From JANJWP01 sp964540725 (GTDB taxonomy: Bacteria; Patescibacteriota; Gracilibacteria; BD1-5; UBA2023), in NCBI GenBank assembly GCA_964540725.1, contig CAZINU010000001.1, forward strand, positions 62,001 through 126,000: a stretch of 64,000 nt of DNA, read 5' to 3'. Each line of letters begins with the position of its first letter. Within the stretch, counting starts at the first letter, position 1. A model generated the notes under the pieces. The model was not told the DNA's origin, ran no database searches, and was given only the letters and a program-made list of their open reading frames with translations. The translations under genes and the position numbers were made by a program. Positions 34,784 to 44,947 of this stretch are shown here, piece after piece.

Positions 34784-35998
34784 ATGCCGAAACTGACCCA
34801 CGTAAAAATCGGAATCGACGAGGCTGGGCGCGGCCCGTGGTTCGGTCCCGTCGTCGCCGCGGCGTTCGCGTTCGACCCGAACTTCCGGCCCGGGCCGGAA
34901 GAGCTTTCGGGCCTGACCGACAGCAAAGCCCTTTCCGAATCCGAACGCGAACGCTGGTTCGCCCGCTTGGTGGAATGGTCGTCGGGACCGACCCCGAAAG
35001 GGTATTTCGGCGTGGGCATGGTCGACAGCCATTTCATCGACGAATTCGGCATCAAGCCGGCCAACCGCGAAGCGATGCGTCGGGCGGTCGTCGAACTCAT
35101 GCGGAAAATTCCGAAGGATTCCACGGTCGAAGCCGTCGTCATCGACGGGAACGACCGGTTCCAGTTCGTCGAGGAAACGGGACACGAAGCGGCTTCCATC
35201 GTGAAGGGCGATTCGAAGGTCGTCGAAATTTCGGCCGCTTCGGTGCTGGCCAAGGTTTTCCGCGATCGGATCGTTTCGCAGTACGCGGCATTGTATCCGT
35301 CGCTCGGCATCGATTCCCACAAGGGCTACGGAACCGCCCGCCACGCCGCCGCCCTCGTCGGACCCGCCGACGTTACCGGCGCGCACCGGCTCTCGTTCGC
35401 GCCCGTCAAAAAGGTTTTGGAACGCAAACCGAAACTCCTTCTGCACGTCTGTTGCGGTCCCGACGCCACCGTTCCGATCGTCGACCTGAAGAAGGGCTAC
35501 GACCTGTTCTGCTTCTGGTACGACCCCAACATCCAACCGAAAAAGGAATACGACAAACGGTTCGAGGCCTTCAAGAAGGTTTGCGAAATCGAGGGGGTGC
35601 CGTACGCCGAAGGGGAGTACGACGTCAAGCGGTTCCTCGCGTCGATCAGGGGATTGGAAGAAACCCCCGAAAAGGGCGAGAAGTGCGCCAAATGCTACGA
35701 CTTGCGGCTCGAACGCGCCGCGCGGTACGCGCTTGAAAACGGGTTCCGAACGTATACGACCACGCTCAACAATTCCCCGCACAAGGAACTTTCCCTCCTG
35801 TTCTCGCTCGGGGACCGGTACGCCCGAAAATACGGCCTCGAATTCCTGAAAATCCCGTTTCGGAAAAACGGCGGATTCGATCGGAGCGTCGCGTATACCA
35901 AACTTCACGGCATCTACCGGCAGAATTATTGCGGCTGCGCGTTTTCCATCCGGCGTCCCAAGGGGGAGGGGGAATCGCCGGAAGGGTTTTGCGGGTAA
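34784..35998 (+). CDS. RNase HII - QueH (epoxyqueuosine reductase) fusion
   Basis: 404 residues. Residues 1-205 are RNase HII: GIDEAGRGPWFGPVV, LTDSKALSESER, AVVIDGNDRF and SHKGYGTARH. Residues 210-404 are QueH: LLLHVCCGPDATVPI, WYDPNIQPKKEYDKR, EKCAKCYDLRLERAARYA, TTTLNNSPHKEL and YRQNYCGCAFS, including the Cys pairs that hold its metal centres. QueH performs the last step of queuosine synthesis in tRNA. No frameshift or stop separates the two. A TATGCT element lies 9 bases before ATG, so the mRNA has almost no leader. TAA stop. Confidence 0.92.
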   Translation: MPKLTHVKIGIDEAGRGPWFGPVVAAAFAFDPNFRPGPEELSGLTDSKALSESERERWFARLVEWSSGPTPKGYFGVGMVDSHFIDEFGIKPANREAMRRAVVELMRKIPKDSTVEAVVIDGNDRFQFVEETGHEAASIVKGDSKVVEISAASVLAKVFRDRIVSQYAALYPSLGIDSHKGYGTARHAAALVGPADVTGAHRLSFAPVKKVLERKPKLLLHVCCGPDATVPIVDLKKGYDLFCFWYDPNIQPKKEYDKRFEAFKKVCEIEGVPYAEGEYDVKRFLASIRGLEETPEKGEKCAKCYDLRLERAARYALENGFRTYTTTLNNSPHKELSLLFSLGDRYARKYGLEFLKIPFRKNGGFDRSVAYTKLHGIYRQNYCGCAFSIRRPKGEGESPEGFCG

Positions 35999-36139
35999 CG
36001 GGCGGCCGGTCGACCCCCGATTCGCCGACTTCTCGGGGGGGTTCGGAAAAGAATCCATTGCCTTTTCCCGTTCCCGGCATAGAATCCGCCGCTTCCGCTC
36101 GGTTCGTTCCGAATCGGAGGCTTTCTTTTTTTCGTCCCA

Positions 36140-37813
36140 ATGAACGCTTTGAAAATCCTTCGGGAAAATTGGAAGCCCGCGCTCACCGTTACCGCGGTGA
36201 ACGTTCCGTTGTCGATTTCCCTCGCCGTCGCCTCTGGGGCAACCCCGACGCACGGAATCATTACCGGCATCTGGAGTACCGTGATCGCGGCGGCCTTCGC
36301 GTCGAGCCGGCACAACGTTTTCGGGGTCGCGGGAGCGCTCAGTTCGATTTTGCTCGCGTTCGTCCTTTCGCACGGTTCCGACGGCGTCGCCCTCCTTCCG
36401 GTCCTTTCCATCGTCAGCGGCCTCCTCATTCTTCTGGTGTCGCTTTTGAAATTGACCCGCTACGTCACGCTCATTCCCTCGACGGTCCTTCACGGCTTTC
36501 TCATCTCCGTCGGAATCACCATCGCCCTTTCCCAAATATCCGGCGCGCTCGGGTTGAACGATCCGGCGCTCGGAATCCCCGTCCATAAGGAGATTCTCCT
36601 GAATCTCGCCGAGGCCTTTTCCCATTTGGGGGATTCGAATCCGGCTGCCGTTGCGACGTTCGCCGCTTCCCTCGCGTTCCTCGTCGCCGCCAAACGGTTC
36701 GCTCCCGCCTTTCCGTCGGTCGTGGCGTTGACGGTCGCGGGTATCGGCGCGGGAATGGCGTTTTCGAAAGGGATGCTCCCCGGCGACGTCCTCCTCCTTT
36801 CCGAAAAATTTCCCGACGTCGCCTTCCGGCCGTTCCAATTTCCGTTCGGAACCCTGGGGGTCGACTCCTTTTACGGGGCTTTCGTATTGATGAAATCGGT
36901 TTCTTCCACGGCGGTCGTCATCGCCGTCGTCGCCATTCTCGAAACCGTCATTTCCGCAAAAATCGCCGAAAAAATGACGCGGAAGAAGTTCGACCGCGAT
37001 CGGGAAGTCCTCGGGCTCGGGCTTTCCAACGTCGGAACCGGACTCCTTGGCGGATTGCCGGTTACGGCCGTATTCATCCGGACCGCGCTCAATCTGAAGA
37101 GCGGAGCGACCCACCGGGCTTCCCAAGGGCTCGTCGGTTTGTTTACGTTCCTGGCCGCCGCCCTCCTGTTCGAAGGATTTTTCCAATACCTGCCGTTTCC
37201 GATCATCGCGGCCATATTGTTCAATATCGCCCTCGGGCTCATCGATTTCTCGCTCCTCGCGAAAATGTACCGAATGCGCCGGTTCGCGTTCGCCGTCATG
37301 GCGCTGACGACCGTCGTTTCCGTTCTTGAAGACCCGACCGTGGGCATCCTTCTCGGAACCTCCGTCGCCCTTCTCGCGTTCATCCGCGGCGTTTCCGCGG
37401 GAGACGCGTACGTGAGCGTGTTCCGAAAAGGGGAGTTCCATAGGAAGACGAGCCTGGCCGACTACGTTCGCGACCAGACGGCGGACGACGTCATCGTCGT
37501 GAACTTCGTCGGCGGACTGAGCTACCTGAACGTCGAACCGCTGCTCGAATCCGTTTCCAGGGTCGATGCCGGACAAACGGTACTCATTTCTTTTTCCCAT
37601 ATGGGAGATCTCGACGTGGACGGCGTCGAAGGGCTCGAAGAGTTGGTCCAATCGCTCGAACGCCATTCCGTCACGGTCTACTTTACCGGCGTAACCGAAA
37701 AAACCCGCGAACCCCTTGCGAAGGCCCGGTTCTTCCTTGAAATGGAAGCCGACGGCCGAATCCGCCCGTCGACGTCTTCCGCGCTCGCCGACATCCTGAA
37801 ACCCGCTTCTTAA
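36140..37813 (+). CDS. SulP-family anion transporter with STAS domain (1)
   Basis: 557 residues. About ten membrane helices, with ALTVTAVNVPLSISLAVASG and LGLGLSNVGTGLLGGLP. Ends in a cytoplasmic STAS-like domain (about 450-557). SulP proteins move sulfate, bicarbonate or related anions; specificity cannot be read from sequence. Starts at ATG 36140 with a TAGAAT element about 60 bases upstream. The second SulP gene begins 13 bases after this stop, so both are cotranscribed. Confidence 0.88.
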   Translation: MNALKILRENWKPALTVTAVNVPLSISLAVASGATPTHGIITGIWSTVIAAAFASSRHNVFGVAGALSSILLAFVLSHGSDGVALLPVLSIVSGLLILLVSLLKLTRYVTLIPSTVLHGFLISVGITIALSQISGALGLNDPALGIPVHKEILLNLAEAFSHLGDSNPAAVATFAASLAFLVAAKRFAPAFPSVVALTVAGIGAGMAFSKGMLPGDVLLLSEKFPDVAFRPFQFPFGTLGVDSFYGAFVLMKSVSSTAVVIAVVAILETVISAKIAEKMTRKKFDRDREVLGLGLSNVGTGLLGGLPVTAVFIRTALNLKSGATHRASQGLVGLFTFLAAALLFEGFFQYLPFPIIAAILFNIALGLIDFSLLAKMYRMRRFAFAVMALTTVVSVLEDPTVGILLGTSVALLAFIRGVSAGDAYVSVFRKGEFHRKTSLADYVRDQTADDVIVVNFVGGLSYLNVEPLLESVSRVDAGQTVLISFSHMGDLDVDGVEGLEELVQSLERHSVTVYFTGVTEKTREPLAKARFFLEMEADGRIRPSTSSALADILKPAS

Positions 37814-37826
37814 TCCCGAAAACTCC

Positions 37827-39578
37827 ATGAACGATCTCGCGAAACGCTTTACGCCTTTCCTCTCATGGCTTCCCGAACTCCGCCGTCCGGAAGTCCTGAA
37901 GAGCGACGTCGTTGCGGGAATTACGGTCGCCCTCGTGCTGGTGCCGCAGTCGATGGCCTACGCCCAATTGGCCGGACTGCCCCCGCACGTCGGGCTCTAC
38001 GCGTCGTTCCTTCCGGTCATGGTAGCTTCGTTGTTCGGTTCCTCCCGGCAATTGGCGACCGGCCCGGTTGCCATCGTTTCCCTCATGACCGCCACGGCGC
38101 TCCAGCCGTTGGCCGTGTCCGATCCTTCCGGGTATGCCGCGTACGCGGCGCTCCTCGCCCTCATGATCGGGGTTTTCCAGTTGTTTCTCGGGGTTTTCCG
38201 CTTGGGCGTCATCGTGGACTTCCTTTCGCACCCCGTCGTCGTAGGATTCACGAACGCCGGGGCGATCATCATCGCCACGTCCCAACTCGGCAAGATTTTC
38301 GGCGTTTCCCAACCGAAGGCGGCCCATCATTACGAAATCGTCGCGGGCGTCGTCGCGAACGCCCTCCACTCCACCCACGCCATGACGTTGGCGTTCGGAC
38401 TCGGGTCGATCGCGCTCCTGTTCCTTTTGAAGCGATTGGTTCCGAAAGTCCCCGGGGTGCTCGTAACGGTCGTCGCCTTCACCGCCCTTTCGTACTGGCT
38501 CGGATACGCCGCGGCGTGAGGCACCGTCGTCGGATCCGTTCCGAAGGGGCTTCCGTCGTTTTCACTTCCGTCTTTCGATTTTTCGGCCATGCTTTCGCTC
38601 TCGGCCACGGCCGCCACCATCGCCTTGGTCGGATTCATGGAAGCGATCTCCATCGCGAAGGGGGTCGCGTCTCAGACGAAGCAGGGAATTTCGGCCAATC
38701 AGGAACTCGTGGGGCAGGGGCTCGCGAACGTCGTCGCCGGATTTTTCTCCGGGTATGCCGTTTCCGGGTCGTTTTCGCGAACCGCCGTCAATTTTTCCGC
38801 CGGTGCGAAAACCGGATTCGCCGCCGTGGTGACCGGCCTGCTCGTAGCCGTCGCCCTTCTCTTCCTTACGCCGCTTCTCTACCACCTTCCGCAGTCTACG
38901 CTCGCCGCCGTCATCATCATGGCCGTTGCCGGCCTCGTGAAATTCGAACCGGTACTCCATGCGTGGGCCGTCCAGAAACACGACGCCTTCGTTTCGGTCG
39001 TCACGTTCCTCGCTACGCTCGTCTTCGCGCCGAATCTCGAGGAAGGGATTCTGGTCGGAGTCCTCCTTTCCTTGGGGCTTTTCCTGTACCGGACGATGCG
39101 GCCCCGGTTTCCGGAGCTTGCCATGGGAACGGGAGGATCGCTCGAAGACGCCGCGCATGCCGGATTGGCGGTCAGCCCCCACGTCGGCGTATACGGATTC
39201 GAAGGTCCGCTGTATTTCGGCAATGCCGGATACTTCGAAGGAAAACTGCTCTCCCTCATCGCTTCCAAGCCGGACATGAAGGCCGTCGTCTTGGATTTCG
39301 AAGCCGTCAACGAAATCGACGCGACGGGGTACGAAGCAGTTTCGGAAATGTTCCGGAAATTGGAAAAAGCCGGCATTTCGGTCTTCATCGCGCGAATCCG
39401 TCCGAGCGTGTCGGACGCTCTCGAACGCGCGGGTTTCTTCGAATCGTTCGATCGGAGAAAAGCGTTCCGCACGCGTACGCCCGCCATCCGCGCCGTCGCG
39501 AAGGCGTTTCCGGACGCGGATATTTCCGCTTTGGAGCGCCCGATTCCGGCTAGCGGAACGGGGGAAAGGGCGGAATAG
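37827..39578 (+). CDS. SulP-family anion transporter with STAS domain (2; UGA codon 231)
   Basis: 583 residues. Begins with the canonical SulP stretch VAGITVALVLVPQSMAYAQLAG and GLYASFLPVM. UGA at codon 231 (GYAA-A-UGA-GTVVGSVPKGLP) joins the N- and C-terminal halves at the loop that usually carries VGxIPxGLP, supporting glycine. Then helices and a STAS domain (YGFEGPLYFGNAGYFEGKLL). This copy is closer to the SulP consensus than copy 1. Ends at TAG, overlapping the convergent sulfatase gene by 29 bases. Confidence 0.88.
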
Positions 39579-41427
39579 CTCCCTCCTCCGAATCGAAGAG
39601 CGAAAAATACTGGAGCCGCTCCCACGTTCTAAAAATGTCCGGACAATCCGCCCGGCCCGCCTTGGGAACCAGTCTCGGGGCTTCGGGTTCGAAGCAGTCT
39701 TCGGCCGATTCCGCGAAGCGGAGGTAGGGGTTCGTTGGCGCGATACCCGCCTGCTCCAGTATCCGCGTTCCGAAGAACGGCGCCCGGACGGTCGGATTTC
39801 CTTCGAACGCATTCGAAGGGTCCGCTTTCCGGAGCGCGGCGTTTTTCCAAATGAGAAAGGGGGGCGTTCGAATTTTGGCGACGTCTTCGGCGCTCCATTC
39901 GGATTCGTCGGAACCCGGTACGTACCCGGTCGTTCGGTAGGTTTCGAAATTTTCCCCGAGTATGCCCAAATGGTCGCCGAAAAACACGAGCAACGTGGGG
40001 CGGCCGCGCGATTCGAGCTTCGCGACGAGCTTCGCGAGGGCGGCATCCGCATCCCGAACGCCCTCGGCGTAATTTTCAAGGATCCGCGTCTCTTTCGCCG
40101 AAAGGAGGTCGGATGAAACCCGAACCGAGAGCGACGGGTATTTTTCGCCCTCGTAGGAAAAGTGGTTTTCCATCGATATGCCGAAAAGGAACGTGCCCGA
40201 CCCGCCTTCCGATTCCGGAAGTTCGGCCAATACGGCGTCTGCGAACGCGTCGTCCGACACGAACGGCCCCTTCTTCGCGGCGCCCGTCATGGATTCTTCC
40301 GATACGAATCGGTCGAATCAGAGTTTCGGATACGCGTTCGTCCGGTTGAAGAATTTCCGCCGGTAGGGGTGGACGGCGACGGTTTGGTATCCGGCGTTCT
40401 TGAATTCTCGCGCGAGGCTCGGAAGGTCCGAGCGAACGTACTGTTGGTACGGAATACTGCCTTCGGGCAGTCGTTCGACCGCGTTTGCAGTCAGGATTTC
40501 GAATTCGACGAGGGCGGTTTTCCCCCCGAACGTGGGACTGAAGATCCGTCCCGACGGGAACGTTTTTTTCAGGACGTCGAAGTTTTCGGTGGGATTCGGG
40601 TCGAACGCCACGCCCGAGAGCGCCTTGGGATCCCAGAACGATTCGCTCAGGATGACGACCACGTCGGGTCGGACTCCCGCGCCGGTTTTTTCGACGCCGG
40701 CCTTCGGGGAGGCGCCGATTTTCGAAAGTTCCCGCGCGGCCGATTCTTTCGAATACCCATTGGGTCGTTCGACCGAAACGGCCGATAAATTCGTCAGGAA
40801 TCCGGCCACGAACCCGTTTTCGGAATAGTTTTCCAATTGCCTCCACGCGAACCGTTCCGGGGTGATGCCGAACGCCCCTTGGGCCGAGGCGAGGACCCCG
40901 CCCGCGTTCGTAACGAGGGCCGCTTGGAACGCCGCGGCCACGATCGCGAACGCTGCCCTCCGCCGCATCGGCGCGGACGAACTTCCGAACGTCGCGAACG
41001 CCGCGGCGCCGAGCAGGCAGGCAGCCAAGAAGGCCGGGAGGGCCGAGAACAATCCGCCGGCCCCCGAAAAGGACGCGAGATCGGCCGCTTGCCCCGCGTG
41101 CGCCACGACGTCGAACGGGTAGAGCGGTTCGCCGAGGGTGCGGATTTTTTCTCCGTGCGCGAACGCGATGGTCGCCAAAACGAGCGACAACAGACCGCCG
41201 CCCACCTTTCAGAACACCGAAACCGAAAGCGCGAGGAGCGAGAGGATCCAAAGGTACGTCGCGGCGAAGGCGCCGATTTCCCCCGAAAAAGGGGCGAACG
41301 ACTCCCGAACGCGCCCGTGGACCGCGAATTCGAGGACCGGAACGAGAAGAACGGGGAACGCGAAAAACGCCGTCCGCGCCACGGCGGATTTCGGAAAATT
41401 CGAAAAGAAGGAAAAAACGCGTTTCAC
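39550..41427 (-). CDS. LTA-synthase-like membrane sulfatase / phosphoglycerol transferase (two UGA codons)
   Basis: About 625 residues from GTG 41427 (start uncertain; the frame is open upstream to about 41556). Hydrophobic N-terminal third with at least four membrane helices; UGA at 41206 sits between two of them. The extracellular sulfatase domain has SESFWDP, nucleophile Thr in FGGKTALVEFEILT, NHFSYEG, and FFGDHLGILG. The UGA at 40315 falls in AYPKL-UGA-FDRF, where family members have LGF. It would transfer phosphoglycerol-like units to an envelope polymer. Divergent from the Aas-like gene. Stop TAG. Confidence 0.88.
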
Positions 41428-41501
41428 GGGTTCGCTGGAACGTTCGTACCATATTCGAAAAACGCCGATTCGGAAGCGGGAGATTTTCCGAAATTTTCCC
41501 T

Positions 41502-41529
41502 TTGACAAAACCCATCGAGCAAATACATT
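41502..41529 (+). promoter_or_regulatory. Promoter of the Aas-like gene
   Basis: TTGACA at 41502-41507 and TACATT at 41524-41529 with a 16-base spacer, opening a leader of about 150 bases. Confidence 0.6.
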
Positions 41530-41636
41530 CAGAACGAATCTTTTCACAAATGTCAAGCTTCGGAGATTTCTCCCGATGGCGGGCCATTCTGAAAAGGTAC
41601 GTCGTTCTTTAACTCGCTCGATACAGAGTAGTAAGG

Positions 41637-41660
41637 ACGGAGAATGTTCGCATTCTCCGT
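41637..41660 (+). promoter_or_regulatory. UUCG-capped leader hairpin before the Aas-like gene
   Basis: ACGGAGAATG-TTCG-CATTCTCCGT forms a perfect stem with a stable UUCG tetraloop followed by TTTT, 28 bases before the start codon. It resembles an attenuator or a stabilising leader structure. Confidence 0.5.
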
Positions 41661-41687
41661 TTTCCGCAAATGAAGAAAGGGGAAGCC

Positions 41688-43874
41688 ATGTTCATAGAAA
41701 ACGTCTTGAGACCCGTGCTCCAGCTGTTATGTTCGATCATTTTTCGCGTTCGGATCGAAGGAATCCGCGACCAGTTCAAGCAGGATCGGTTACTTATCAT
41801 CGCCAACCACGAGTCGTGGCTGGACGGGTTGCTTCTCGGGCTCTTTTTGCCCGTAAGGCCCGTATTCGTCGTCTACACCGGCATTACGGGGCGCTGGTTT
41901 TTCCGCATGGCGCTCAGCCTCGTCGACTACCTGAAGGTGGATCCGACGAGTCCGCTTGCCATGAAGCGGGTGGTCGAACTTATCAAGTCCGGCCGCCCCG
42001 TCATGATTTTCCCGGAAGGTCGTCTTACGATTACCGGCACGCTCATGAAGGTATATGACGGTCCAGCCTTCGCCGCGTTGAAAACGGGTGCCACGGTCGT
42101 GCCCGTCCGAATCGACGGCGCCGGACGTTCCCGGTTTACCCGGCTTTCGGGCAACCATCCCCGTCAATTCTTTCCGAAAATTACCATCTCGGTTCAGGAT
42201 TCGAGGAAGGTCGAAGTTCCCGAGAAAGATGGGACCGGCCGTCATTACAGCGCCAAGGAACGTCGTCGCGAAGCGGGCGAATCCATGCGTCGCATCATGC
42301 AGGAAATGCTGTTCGTTTCCAGTCCCAAGCGCACGATTTTCGGATCGTTCGTCGAAGCGGCCAAAACGTTCGGTACGAATCGTGAAATCATGGCGGACGT
42401 CAAGCAGCTCGAGAATCCGACGAAGACGATGGGCGACTACCGTTACAAGGATCTCCTGAAGATGGCCATCGCCCTTGGTCGCCTCGTTGCCAAGCATACG
42501 GCTCCGAACGAGTGCGTCGGCATTCTCATGCCGAACCTCGCAGCGACCGTTGCCATGGTACTGGGGGTCAGTGCCCATGGCCGCGTTCCGGCCATGCTCA
42601 ACTATAAGGCGGGCACGGCCGGTATGCAAGACGCGTGTACGGCTGCGGCAATCAAGACGGTCATCGCCTCCCGGGCGTTTCTCGAAAAAGGCAAACTTAC
42701 CGCCGACGTCGAGGGGCTTTCGGGCATTGAGATCGTCTATCTGGAAGACGTTCGCGACTCGCTTGGCGCGTTCGATAAGCTCGCCATTCTCTGGTATCTG
42801 CTTTTCCCGGACTCGCTCGAGGAAGATTCCGATATCGAACGTCCGGCGGTCGTATTGTTCACTTCCGGTTCCGAAGGCAAGCCGAAGGGCGTCGTACTTT
42901 CGCACCGAGCCATCGTGGCGAACGTTGCTCAGGTTCAGGCGGTATTCGACTTCTCGGTCGACGACCGCGTACTGAACGCGCTTCCGATCTTCCATTCGTT
43001 CGGCCTGACCGGAGGCGTCTTCTTACCCTTGTTCTCGGGTTTGCATTTAGTGCTCTACGCGACGCCGTTGCACTACAAGGTCATTCCGGAAATCGCCTAC
43101 GATCGTAACTGCACGGTCCTGTTCGGAACGTCGACGTTCCTTGCGAACTATGGCAAGCACGCGCACCCGTACGACTTTTTCCGCCTTCGCTACGTCGTGG
43201 CCGGCGCCGAGAAACTTTCGGATGCCGTACGCACGACGTGGTTCGAAAAGTTCGGCAAGCGGATTTTCGAGGGCTACGGGGCGACCGAAACGGCGCCGGT
43301 ATTGGCCGTGAATACGCCCATGGCGTACCGAACCGGTACCGTCGGGCAGTTCTTGCCGAGCATCGAGTACCGCCTGCTCCCGGTTCCGGGGATTTCGCAC
43401 GGTGGGGCGCTCTACGTTCGGGGTCCGAACGTCATGAGCGGCTACTACCGTTTCGAAAATCCCGGCATCCTTGAGTTGACCAGTGCGGTAGAATTCGGTC
43501 CGGGCTGGTACGCGACGGGCGACGTGGTCGTCATCGAAGACGGATTCGTCAAGATCGTCGACCGCGTCAAGCGTTTCGCGAAGGTCGGGGGCGAGATGGT
43601 GTCGCTCACGGTCGTCGAAGCCATGGCTTCCCGCGCTTCGCCCAAGGCGGCGCACGGCGTCACGACCATTCCGGACGAACGGAAGGGGGAAACGTTGGTG
43701 CTGTTTACGACCGACGCGTCCTTGTCGCGCGAAATGCTGCTCGCGGCAGCCCAGGAAACGGGCGTTCCCGAAATCGCGGTTCCCCGCGATATCCGGGCCC
43801 TCTGCGCCATCCCGCTCCTCGGAACCGGCAAGACCGATCACGTCGCGCTGAAGAAGCTCGCGCTCGCGGCCTGA
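41688..43874 (+). CDS. Aas-like acyltransferase - acyl-ACP/CoA synthetase, ends in UGA
   Basis: 728 residues, the size of Aas. Residues 1-190 are a PlsC-type acyltransferase with NHESWLD (about 38-45) and FPEGR (about 108). The rest is an AMP-forming ligase: LFTSGSEGKPKGVVLSH, YGATETAPVLA and GWYATGDVV. The pair re-acylates lysophospholipids. ATG 41688 has SD AAAGGGG; the ATG at 41670 overlaps it. The ligase ends naturally at UGA 43872-43874 (GTGKTDHVALKKLA). Decoding UGA as Gly would add 36 residues through the terminator, so UGA is a stop. No internal UGA in 728 codons. Confidence 0.85.
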   Translation: MFIENVLRPVLQLLCSIIFRVRIEGIRDQFKQDRLLIIANHESWLDGLLLGLFLPVRPVFVVYTGITGRWFFRMALSLVDYLKVDPTSPLAMKRVVELIKSGRPVMIFPEGRLTITGTLMKVYDGPAFAALKTGATVVPVRIDGAGRSRFTRLSGNHPRQFFPKITISVQDSRKVEVPEKDGTGRHYSAKERRREAGESMRRIMQEMLFVSSPKRTIFGSFVEAAKTFGTNREIMADVKQLENPTKTMGDYRYKDLLKMAIALGRLVAKHTAPNECVGILMPNLAATVAMVLGVSAHGRVPAMLNYKAGTAGMQDACTAAAIKTVIASRAFLEKGKLTADVEGLSGIEIVYLEDVRDSLGAFDKLAILWYLLFPDSLEEDSDIERPAVVLFTSGSEGKPKGVVLSHRAIVANVAQVQAVFDFSVDDRVLNALPIFHSFGLTGGVFLPLFSGLHLVLYATPLHYKVIPEIAYDRNCTVLFGTSTFLANYGKHAHPYDFFRLRYVVAGAEKLSDAVRTTWFEKFGKRIFEGYGATETAPVLAVNTPMAYRTGTVGQFLPSIEYRLLPVPGISHGGALYVRGPNVMSGYYRFENPGILELTSAVEFGPGWYATGDVVVIEDGFVKIVDRVKRFAKVGGEMVSLTVVEAMASRASPKAAHGVTTIPDERKGETLVLFTTDASLSREMLLAAAQETGVPEIAVPRDIRALCAIPLLGTGKTDHVALKKLALAA

Positions 43875-43928
43875 CGGCTTCCGTCAAAGTCGGGACGCAC
43901 TCGTATCGAACGGGAAAAGAAGGGCACT

Positions 43929-43957
43929 GCCCGCCGGGAAACCGGCGGGATTTTTTT
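43929..43957 (+). terminator. Terminator of the Aas-like gene
   Basis: CCCGCCGG-GAAA-CCGGCGGG followed by seven T. Confidence 0.85.
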
Positions 43958-44062
43958 ATCGTGCCCGAAAGACGTTTCGGCCTAGTGGACGGTCCGATCG
44001 TCGTCGGACAACGCCACCGTTTCGCGCAGGAGCGGAAATCCGAACGGCTCGGTCGGAGGGGT

Positions 44063-44102
44063 TTTTCAAATCAAATGGCTCCGGGTAATAGAGGACGTTG
44101 GC
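44063..44102 (+). repeat. Partial copy of the island repeat
   Basis: GGAGGGGTTTTTCAAATC and then AAATGGCTCCGGG, matching the right arm of the hairpin and tail of the repeat unit seen at 48605-48660 and 53865-53920. Its 5' part is missing, so it is a fragment. The rest of 43985-44167 holds nothing else recognisable. Confidence 0.6.
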
Positions 44103-44166
44103 ATCGCGATTTACGGGAAAGTCGGAACGTTTTACGTGCCGATGTTGAATGCGCGGACGCGATTTC

Positions 44167-44193
44167 TTGAACGAATCGGAATTCCGGTATAAT
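44167..44193 (+). promoter_or_regulatory. Promoter of the DnaQ-like gene
   Basis: CTTGAA and TATAAT separated by 16 bases, with the start codon about 23 bases past the -10 box. Confidence 0.6.
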
Positions 44194-44216
44194 CCCTCCG
44201 TTTCGTATTTTCCGAC

Positions 44217-44945
44217 ATGGTCATCCTCGACATAGAAACCTCCAGTGCCGATCCGCACAAAGGCAGTATCCTGAGTATCGGCGCCGTCGAGCTTGAGAAT
44301 CCTGAAAATACCTTTTACGGAGAATGCCGCCTTGAAGACGGGGCGGAAGTTCAGGATCGGGCGCTCGAAGTGAACGGGTTCACCCAGGAACAGATTTCCG
44401 ATCCGAAGAAACCGACCGTGCGCGAACTCCTTACGGAGTTCATCGCGTGGTACGGAACGGTTGAAGAAAGGACGGTCGGAGGCCACAACGTCGGGTATTT
44501 CGACCTCCGGTTCATGGAAATCGCTTGCAGCCGTTACGGACTCGGGACGTTCGGACTCGTGAACGGGAATTACCGTTCCGTTGACCTCCATACCCTCGGA
44601 TATTCCGAGTTTCTTCGGCGGGGAGCGGAAATTCCGACCAAAAACGGCCTTTCGAGCCTCAGTATGGACAGTGTTCTCACCCTCGTCGGACTCGAACCGG
44701 AACCGAAACCGCACAACGCCCTGAACGGGGCGAAACTCGAAGCGGAAGCGATACGGCGGATCCTCGCGCTCCAAAATCCGTACGGTCACGAGACGGCCAT
44801 GTGCGCCGAATTGAGTCGGAAGCAGGGCGGTTGCAATTGGGGGAAGTGCGATTCTTACGGCACAATCCCGCTCCTTCATAAACTTAAGACCGGGGAGGTG
44901 CTGGAAGATTCCGAAAAGATAGGCCAACTGAAGCGATCCATTTAA
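44217..44945 (+). CDS. DnaQ-like 3'-5' exonuclease
   Basis: 242 residues. ExoI motif DIETSS, ExoII HNVGYFDLRFME. At the ExoIII position the sequence is PHNALNGAKLEAEAI, where the usual final Asp of HxAxxD is Gly, so activity is uncertain; the EAE that follows may substitute. The C-terminal 40 residues contain two Cys in GGCNWGKCDSYG, a possible zinc site. ATG 44217, stop TAA; the next gene starts 2 bases on. No SD. Confidence 0.75.
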   Translation: MVILDIETSSADPHKGSILSIGAVELENPENTFYGECRLEDGAEVQDRALEVNGFTQEQISDPKKPTVRELLTEFIAWYGTVEERTVGGHNVGYFDLRFMEIACSRYGLGTFGLVNGNYRSVDLHTLGYSEFLRRGAEIPTKNGLSSLSMDSVLTLVGLEPEPKPHNALNGAKLEAEAIRRILALQNPYGHETAMCAELSRKQGGCNWGKCDSYGTIPLLHKLKTGEVLEDSEKIGQLKRSI

Positions 44946-44947
44946 GC

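Noticed and set aside
34289..37828. 1179-codon minus-strand open frame
   Set aside because: Antisense shadow of the RNase HII-QueH and SulP genes; low-complexity Arg/Gly/Asp composition.
43875..43986. C-terminal extension of the Aas-like protein through UGA
   Set aside because: The extension would cross a strong rho-independent terminator and has no homology; the natural end of the ligase fold is at the UGA.
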